A stretch of 19,138 bases of DNA from Flavobacterium psychrophilum (GTDB lineage: Bacteria > Bacteroidota > Bacteroidia > Flavobacteriales > Flavobacteriaceae). Position 1 is the first letter of the stretch; each line of letters starts with the position of its first letter. Under the pieces are notes generated by a model that saw only the letters and a list, made by a program, of their open reading frames with translations, searched no databases and was not told the origin of the DNA. Of the stretch, positions 15,070 through 19,138 are shown in pieces. A program made the position numbers and the translations under genes. The stretch is taken from assembly GCA_022729635.1 (NCBI GenBank), contig DZAU01000018.1, positions 15,037 to 34,174 of the forward strand, read 5' to 3'.

Positions 15070-15711
15070 TCAAACCAGCCAATTCTTGAAATCATAAAAA
15101 TTTTGAGGCGAAACTCCGTGACCAACAGGATATTCTTTATAGGTCGTGTTTATTCCTAAATTTTCTAAAAAGGGTTTTGCTTTTCGTCCCCAATCTACTG
15201 GAATTACTTGGTCAACTGTGCCGTGTGAAGCGAAAATTTTTAGATTGGAAAAAGAATTTTTAATATAATTTTCCTCCAGAATTTCCTGATTTACATAACC
15301 ACTCATTGCAACCACTCTTTGCACTTTTTCGGGATGCGAAAGCGCTACGGCATAACTCAAAATTGTGCCTTGGCTAAAACCTATTAAGGTCACACTTTCC
15401 GTATCAATCGGGTAATTTGCAGTCAATTCATCAATAAATTGAGCAATCAAATCTCTCGATTTTTTTGCTTGCTCATTGTCAGAAAATTTGTTTTCGTCAG
15501 CATCAAAGTTGATGGAGTACCAAGCATAACTTCCGTACATTAAATCATAAGGAGCACGAGCCGAAACAATATAATATTCTTCTGGAAGTTCGCTTGCAAA
15601 CGAAAATAAATCCTCTTCGTTGCTGCCATAACCGTGAAGTAATAACAAAAGTGGATTTTTACCGAGTTTTATTTTGGGTTCTCTGATTTTATATTCTAAA
15701 GATAGATTCAT
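15070..15711 (-). CDS. Alpha/beta-hydrolase, phospholipase/carboxylesterase family
   Basis: 213 residues from ATG 15711. Cytoplasmic serine esterase of the family that includes carboxylesterase EstB-type enzymes and acyl-protein thioesterase. LLLLLHGYGSNEEDLFSFA is the oxyanion-hole region, GFSQG (Ser113) the nucleophile elbow, HGTVDQVIP gives Asp167, and VGHGVSPQ gives His198: a complete triad. A longer frame starting at 15762 would translate the palindrome at 15735-15765, so the internal ATG followed by NLSLEYKIREPK is preferred. It is the last gene of a minus-strand run; the substrate is not predictable. Confidence 0.9.
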   Translation of the reverse strand: MNLSLEYKIREPKIKLGKNPLLLLLHGYGSNEEDLFSFASELPEEYYIVSARAPYDLMYGSYAWYSINFDADENKFSDNEQAKKSRDLIAQFIDELTANYPIDTESVTLIGFSQGTILSYAVALSHPEKVQRVVAMSGYVNQEILEENYIKNSFSNLKIFASHGTVDQVIPVDWGRKAKPFLENLGINTTYKEYPVGHGVSPQNFYDFKNWLV

Positions 15712-15734
15712 TTTGTTTTTATTAGTTTTTTGAA

Positions 15735-15765
15735 CCTTTGTCAAAGTTTTAAACTTTGACAAAGG
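15735..15765. repeat. 31-bp perfect palindrome
   Basis: CCTTTGTCAAAGTTT, one T, then the exact reverse complement (15751-15765). It lies between the small membrane-protein gene and the esterase on the minus strand. It could terminate the former; it also provides TACCTTTG (minus strand, 15767-15760), a -7 match for the esterase. Probably a dispersed palindrome family. Confidence 0.75.
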
Positions 15766-15809
15766 TAAAAGTGTTCAGAATTGGAATTTGGAATTTGATT
15801 TTTTAAATT

Positions 15810-16142
15810 TTAAGAAATGCTTTTAAACCATTTTTGGAAATAATTCCCCAATAAAGGAATTGGTTTTGTTTCACCGTTTATGGCTGTAAAGATTCCATAA
15901 GTCCATAAAACAGAGAGAAAAACCCACATTGATATAGAAATCATCGGACTATCAAAATTACTGATTATCAATCCTAACGAGATAAAAGTCAGGGACAAAC
16001 CTAGCGCTTGGCGGATGTGGAAAGAAGCATACAGATTTTTTTCTTCTCCGCTATTCATTGACATCGCAATAAAAACTCCAATGATTAAAATATAGCTTGT
16101 TATGGCGGCTGTTTTTCCTTTTTCGATGTTGTTGTTTTTCAT
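15810..16142 (-). CDS. Small Tic20/DUF4870-like integral membrane protein
   Basis: 110 residues with three to four hydrophobic helices (about 12-30, 44-61, 68-88). ASFHIRQALGLSL and AINGETKPIPLLGNYFQKWF match the conserved pattern of the DUF4870/Tic20-like family ('FH.RQA', 'NGE.KPLP.iG'). The function of bacterial members is unknown. It sits between the dihydroorotase-like gene and the esterase, with a palindrome on either side, so it is probably transcribed as a short unit. Confidence 0.8.
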   Translation of the reverse strand: MKNNNIEKGKTAAITSYILIIGVFIAMSMNSGEEKNLYASFHIRQALGLSLTFISLGLIISNFDSPMISISMWVFLSVLWTYGIFTAINGETKPIPLLGNYFQKWFKSIS

Positions 16143-16153
16143 ATTCTTGATTT

Positions 16154-16187
16154 AAACCACAAAGGTTTTTTCAAACCTTTGTGGTTT
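16154..16187. repeat. 15-bp perfect inverted repeat after the dihydroorotase-like gene
   Basis: AAACCACAAAGGTTT (16154-16168), a TTTC loop, then AAACCTTTGTGGTTT (16173-16187). It starts 6 bp beyond the dihydroorotase-like stop, so a terminator role is plausible, though there is no long T-run. Its AAACCTTTGT core is shared in part with the palindrome at 15735-15765. Confidence 0.75.
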
Positions 16188-16192
16188 GGTAA

Positions 16193-17443
16193 TTACAAAA
16201 CTAATTTCCCCTGATTAAAAATTCCATACACTTTTCCTTTCATTTCTACTCCCAGAAAAGCCGAATTTTTAGATTTTGACAGGATATTTTCGTTCGTAAA
16301 AACGCTTTTTCCTTCAGGATTGAATAAGCTTATATTCGCTTTTTTTCCTTCGTCAATGGTTTGTTTTTCTATTCCAAAGGTAGTTTTTCCAGAAGTCAAT
16401 TTTTCGATTACTTTTTCCAAAGGCAATACGGTCAACAAGGCACCAAAAGCACTTTCTAAACCAATAGTCCCGTCTTTGGCCAAATCAAATTCCATTTTTT
16501 TGTGTTCAATGTCAATCGGATTATGGTCTGACGTAATCATATCAATTGTATTGTCCAAAATTCCCGCAAGCAATGCTTTTCTGTCTGCATCTGTTCTCAA
16601 AGGTGGCGAAACTTTATTTCGGGTATCGAAACCTATTATTTTTTCATCGGTTAAAACCAAATGATGTACGGAAACACTGCAAGTTACCTTCAATCCTTTG
16701 GCTTTAGCTTCTTTAATTAATTGCACTGATTTTGCAGTAGAAATTGTTGGAATATGCAATTTTCCGCCAGTATATTCGAGTAAGAATAAGTTTCTGGCAA
16801 TTTGCAATTCTTCGGCAAGATTCGGAATTCCTTTCATACCTAATTTTGTTGAAACGATGCCTTCATTGGCAACTCCGATTCCTTTTATATTCGAATCTTG
16901 GGCGAAAGCAATGATCAATCCGTCAAAATCCTGCACATATTGCAAGGCGATTTTCAGCAAATTGGCATTGTCTAAATTTTTATTATAATCTCCAAAAGCA
17001 ACGGCACCGGCATTTTTCATATCGAATAATTCAGCCAAATCTTTTCCTTCGCTTCCTTTAGTCAAAGCGCCAATTGGCAAAAGTTGCGTGGCAAAACCAT
17101 TGGCTTTGTTTTTTACAAAATTAATTTGTGATTGATTGTCAATAATCGGGTAGGAGTTGGGTTGCAAAGCAATCGCTGTGAAACCACTTTTGGCAGCAAC
17201 ATTCAATCCATTGGCAATGGTTTCTCGGTCTTCAAAACCAGGTTCACCAAGCGAAACGCTGCTGTCAAACCATCCTTGTGAAATATGAAGATTATCAAGT
17301 TTTATTTCGTCTGCATTGTCTGAATTGGGAAGCGAAGTTCCAATTTTTTTGATACTACCATCAACAATTAAAACATCAACAGTTTTGTTGTGAAAAGGAC
17401 TTTCTTGGTCGATAATTTTGGCTTCCCGGATGATTGTGCTCAT
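16193..17443 (-). CDS. Dihydroorotase homolog lacking catalytic metal ligands (pseudo-dihydroorotase)
   Basis: 416-residue amidohydrolase-superfamily protein of dihydroorotase type, the third step of pyrimidine synthesis. Fold signatures are clear: GWFDSSVSLGEPGFEDRETI near 57-76, STAKSVQLIKEAKAKG, CSVSVHHLVLTDE, SPPLRTDADR, TSDHNPIDIEHKKMEF and GTIGLESAFG. The DxHxHxR motif that binds the two metals and substrate is replaced by D60-S-S62-V-S64-L-G66, so both histidines and the arginine are gone. The usual HxxHxST is HIPTIST, losing another His. The later HH and the Asp of SDHNP remain. Catalysis is therefore unlikely. Inactive dihydroorotase paralogs are known in Pseudomonas, where one holds aspartate transcarbamoylase together. 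The gene is undamaged, suggesting a conserved non-enzymatic role. Confidence 0.9.
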   Translation of the reverse strand: MSTIIREAKIIDQESPFHNKTVDVLIVDGSIKKIGTSLPNSDNADEIKLDNLHISQGWFDSSVSLGEPGFEDRETIANGLNVAAKSGFTAIALQPNSYPIIDNQSQINFVKNKANGFATQLLPIGALTKGSEGKDLAELFDMKNAGAVAFGDYNKNLDNANLLKIALQYVQDFDGLIIAFAQDSNIKGIGVANEGIVSTKLGMKGIPNLAEELQIARNLFLLEYTGGKLHIPTISTAKSVQLIKEAKAKGLKVTCSVSVHHLVLTDEKIIGFDTRNKVSPPLRTDADRKALLAGILDNTIDMITSDHNPIDIEHKKMEFDLAKDGTIGLESAFGALLTVLPLEKVIEKLTSGKTTFGIEKQTIDEGKKANISLFNPEGKSVFTNENILSKSKNSAFLGVEMKGKVYGIFNQGKLVL

Positions 17444-17488
17444 AGTATTTATTTATTTGAAACCTGAGATATAATTTACGTTCTGTTG

Positions 17489-17656
17489 TTAAACGCATAG
17501 AAACATAGTTTTAAAATAATTATAAAAGATGTTTCACTTTATTTGAGAAAATCATAGCTATGCGAACCCAAGACCCGAGTCCCGATAATTATCGGGACGA
17601 ACTGGCGAAGCAATTGGGCTATCTCATTCTTTTTTTCTATGTTTCTATGTGTTTAA
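17489..17656. repeat. 168-bp MITE-like element with 20-bp terminal inverted repeats
   Basis: The left end TTAAACGCATAGAAACATAG (17489-17508) is the reverse complement of 17637-17656 apart from one base. Inside are a perfect 20-bp palindrome GTCCCGATAATTATCGGGAC (17579-17598), CATAGCTATG (17553-17562), and a GGCGAAGCAATTGGGCT segment. It has no ORF and no obvious target duplication. It fills most of the 246-bp gap between the BatA-domain gene and the dihydroorotase-like gene. The end and internal palindrome resemble dispersed Flavobacterium repeats. Confidence 0.75.
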
Positions 17657-17689
17657 TTTAGTTTTTTATTTTAATTTTATCTACCGTTT

Positions 17690-19138
17690 TTACTTCACGA
17701 ATCGTATAATTGCCATTTCGATTGCCAGAAAAAGCAATGCAAAGATAACAAACCATTTCCAAATTTGATTATCAGTTCGGTTGGTTTGTAATGTATTGAA
17801 AACAGTTTCGACAGAATCGATTATTTTGTATTCAGAAAGGATATTTTCATTGGCTTGAGCCAAATTGTCTTCGGTTCTGTTGTAATTGAAACTGATGTTT
17901 TTCAAAAACACTTTTTGTTTGTAAATCCCATAATTTCCAGCTTGTTCAGGAAAATCATTGAAGGTTAATTTTACTTTATTGTTCAGGATTTGTTGAATTG
18001 GGATAAAGGTTTCATTGTCATTTTTAACATTCAAAATTTCATCTTTTGACAAACTTACGTCAATAAAAAACGGATTGTTATTGCCAATTGTAAGTGCATT
18101 TATTCCCGTATTTTGGCTGTTCAGCGTCATTTTATAAAAGGTGGGCACAATCAAAGGCGATTGCTGAAAATTAGAATTTTCGAGATTAATTGGAGCAGCA
18201 AAAACATAAACAGAAGAAATAGGATTGTTTATGGAAGTCAAAAAAGCACTTTGGTCTTCATAATACAAAACTGCCGGGTTTGAAGCTGATATTCCGAAGG
18301 AATTTTTTGTTTTTGGATACTGAAAATTATTAATTTTATTTTCGAAAACGCCACTAAACAACGGATGATTGAAGTTAATTTTGGTTACCAATTTTTCTTT
18401 GTTTTCCAAAGATTTGAATTGGATGTTTCCAAAAATTCTCAAAAAAGGATTTACATTCGATGTTGAAGATTTAGACGAAGGAATCACCACTAAATTTCCG
18501 CCTTTTTCTACAAATGATTTCAAAGTGGTTTGTAAAGCTTGCGGAATTTCGTCCAGTTCATTCAACACAATTGCATTCTGCTTTTCGATGGAATTGTAGT
18601 CTAAATTTCCAATTGCAAAATTGTTGAAATTAAATTCGTCGTTGGTATAAATTCTCGATAAAAAATTAGATTTTTCGGGCGTTCCAATACCGATTACATT
18701 GATTTTTTCGGGTTTTGAAATACTAAAAAATAAGCTATTGTCATATTCCAACCCATTGTCGGCAATGGACGCATAACCATTAAAATCCTTTTTCGGAATG
18801 TTGAAATAGATTGTTTTTTGCTTGGATTCTAATTTTGTCAAAGTTTTTGCAATCAGTTTATTTTGATTGTACAAAGCCACCGGAATTTGCTTTGAAGCTT
18901 CGTCATAAGTACTTAATTTCAATCCAATTTCATAGAAATCATCCAAAGTTTGATGGATGAAAACACTGTCAATCGAGATGTTGTTTTCGTGTTCCGCTTT
19001 CGGAATAATAAAATAAGTATTGAAAGTGCTATCGATACTTTTCAGTTGATTGGTTTCTAAACCAACAGCATCGGTAATCACGACAATATCTTTGTTGAAA
19101 GCTGATTTTCTGGATTTTATCTTCGCCATTGCACTTTC
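17690..19138 (-). CDS. BatA-domain protein, C-terminal part (5' end outside the window)
   Basis: The frame is open to the right edge (Glu-Ser-Ala before the first Met in view), so the N-terminus is missing; 482 residues are present. KSAFNKDIVVITDAVGL at the start matches the end of the von Willebrand A-like domain that follows the N-terminal BatA membrane segment in these flavobacterial proteins, of roughly 640 residues from memory. The middle contains a GATase1-like stretch (INVIGIG ... LKSFVEKGGNLVVIPS) and beta-rich segments. A C-terminal transmembrane helix (IWKWFVIFALLFLAIEMAII) anchors it. BatA-type proteins are linked to MoxR/aerotolerance-like envelope complexes; the exact role is unknown. 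It is the upstream neighbour of the dihydroorotase-like gene on the same strand. Confidence 0.88.
   Translation of the reverse strand, partial: ESAMAKIKSRKSAFNKDIVVITDAVGLETNQLKSIDSTFNTYFIIPKAEHENNISIDSVFIHQTLDDFYEIGLKLSTYDEASKQIPVALYNQNKLIAKTLTKLESKQKTIYFNIPKKDFNGYASIADNGLEYDNSLFFSISKPEKINVIGIGTPEKSNFLSRIYTNDEFNFNNFAIGNLDYNSIEKQNAIVLNELDEIPQALQTTLKSFVEKGGNLVVIPSSKSSTSNVNPFLRIFGNIQFKSLENKEKLVTKINFNHPLFSGVFENKINNFQYPKTKNSFGISASNPAVLYYEDQSAFLTSINNPISSVYVFAAPINLENSNFQQSPLIVPTFYKMTLNSQNTGINALTIGNNNPFFIDVSLSKDEILNVKNDNETFIPIQQILNNKVKLTFNDFPEQAGNYGIYKQKVFLKNISFNYNRTEDNLAQANENILSEYKIIDSVETVFNTLQTNRTDNQIWKWFVIFALLFLAIEMAIIRFVK

Noticed and set aside
15712..15762. Longer esterase start adding 17 residues
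   Set aside because: The extension translates the palindrome at 15735-15765 and is Lys/Thr-rich filler before the conserved fold.

Overview
The window looks like a Flavobacterium-type (Bacteroidota, Flavobacteriaceae) chromosome. It is AT-rich, start codons lack Shine-Dalgarno sequences, promoter-like TAnnTTTG boxes recur upstream of genes, and the proteins have a flavobacterial character (BatA-domain protein, HTH+DUF6922-like antitoxin, paired UvrA paralogs, a metal-site-less dihydroorotase). No rRNA, tRNA or CRISPR array is visible. Family statements come from motif recognition; no search was run.

Left part (1-9602): two full-size UvrA excinuclease ATPases lie on the minus strand about 4 kb apart (uvrA at 1-2852, running to the window edge, and a second paralog at 6816-9602). 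Between them is an accessory block. First comes a two-gene toxin-antitoxin module on the plus strand (2955-4082: HigA-like HTH antitoxin, then an AbiEii-type nucleotidyltransferase toxin). It is bracketed by a 149-bp direct repeat with one mismatch. The repeat is the first 41 codons of uvrA plus its leader and -7 promoter box, so the module appears to have entered the uvrA 5' end by a long target duplication that rebuilt an intact uvrA and left a 5' stub (4055-4203). The toxin's last eight codons and stop come from that stub read antisense. Next are a secreted protein and a Tudor/UvrD-C-like protein in an operon (4286-5709), then a convergent Fic AMP-transferase (5754-6713) with an operator-like inverted repeat in front.

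Middle part (9603-14985): an ECF sigma factor with a 47-residue basic companion ORF; an endonuclease III homolog without the iron-sulfur cysteines; a Bcp peroxiredoxin; a conserved 486-residue protein of unknown function; an MBL-fold phosphodiesterase-like hydrolase with a membrane-anchored partner. Most convergent pairs share a hairpin terminator, in several cases overlapping stop codons.

Right part (15070-19138): a minus-strand run of a carboxylesterase, a small Tic20/DUF4870-like membrane protein, a dihydroorotase homolog lacking metal ligands and the substrate arginine, and the C-terminal part of a BatA-domain protein. The gaps carry perfect palindromes and one 168-bp MITE-like element with 20-bp terminal inverted repeats.

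The strongest observations are the toxin-antitoxin insertion into uvrA with long target duplication, a 27-bp GC-rich repeat forming nine in-frame codons inside uvrA, the non-catalytic dihydroorotase, and the cluster-less endonuclease III.
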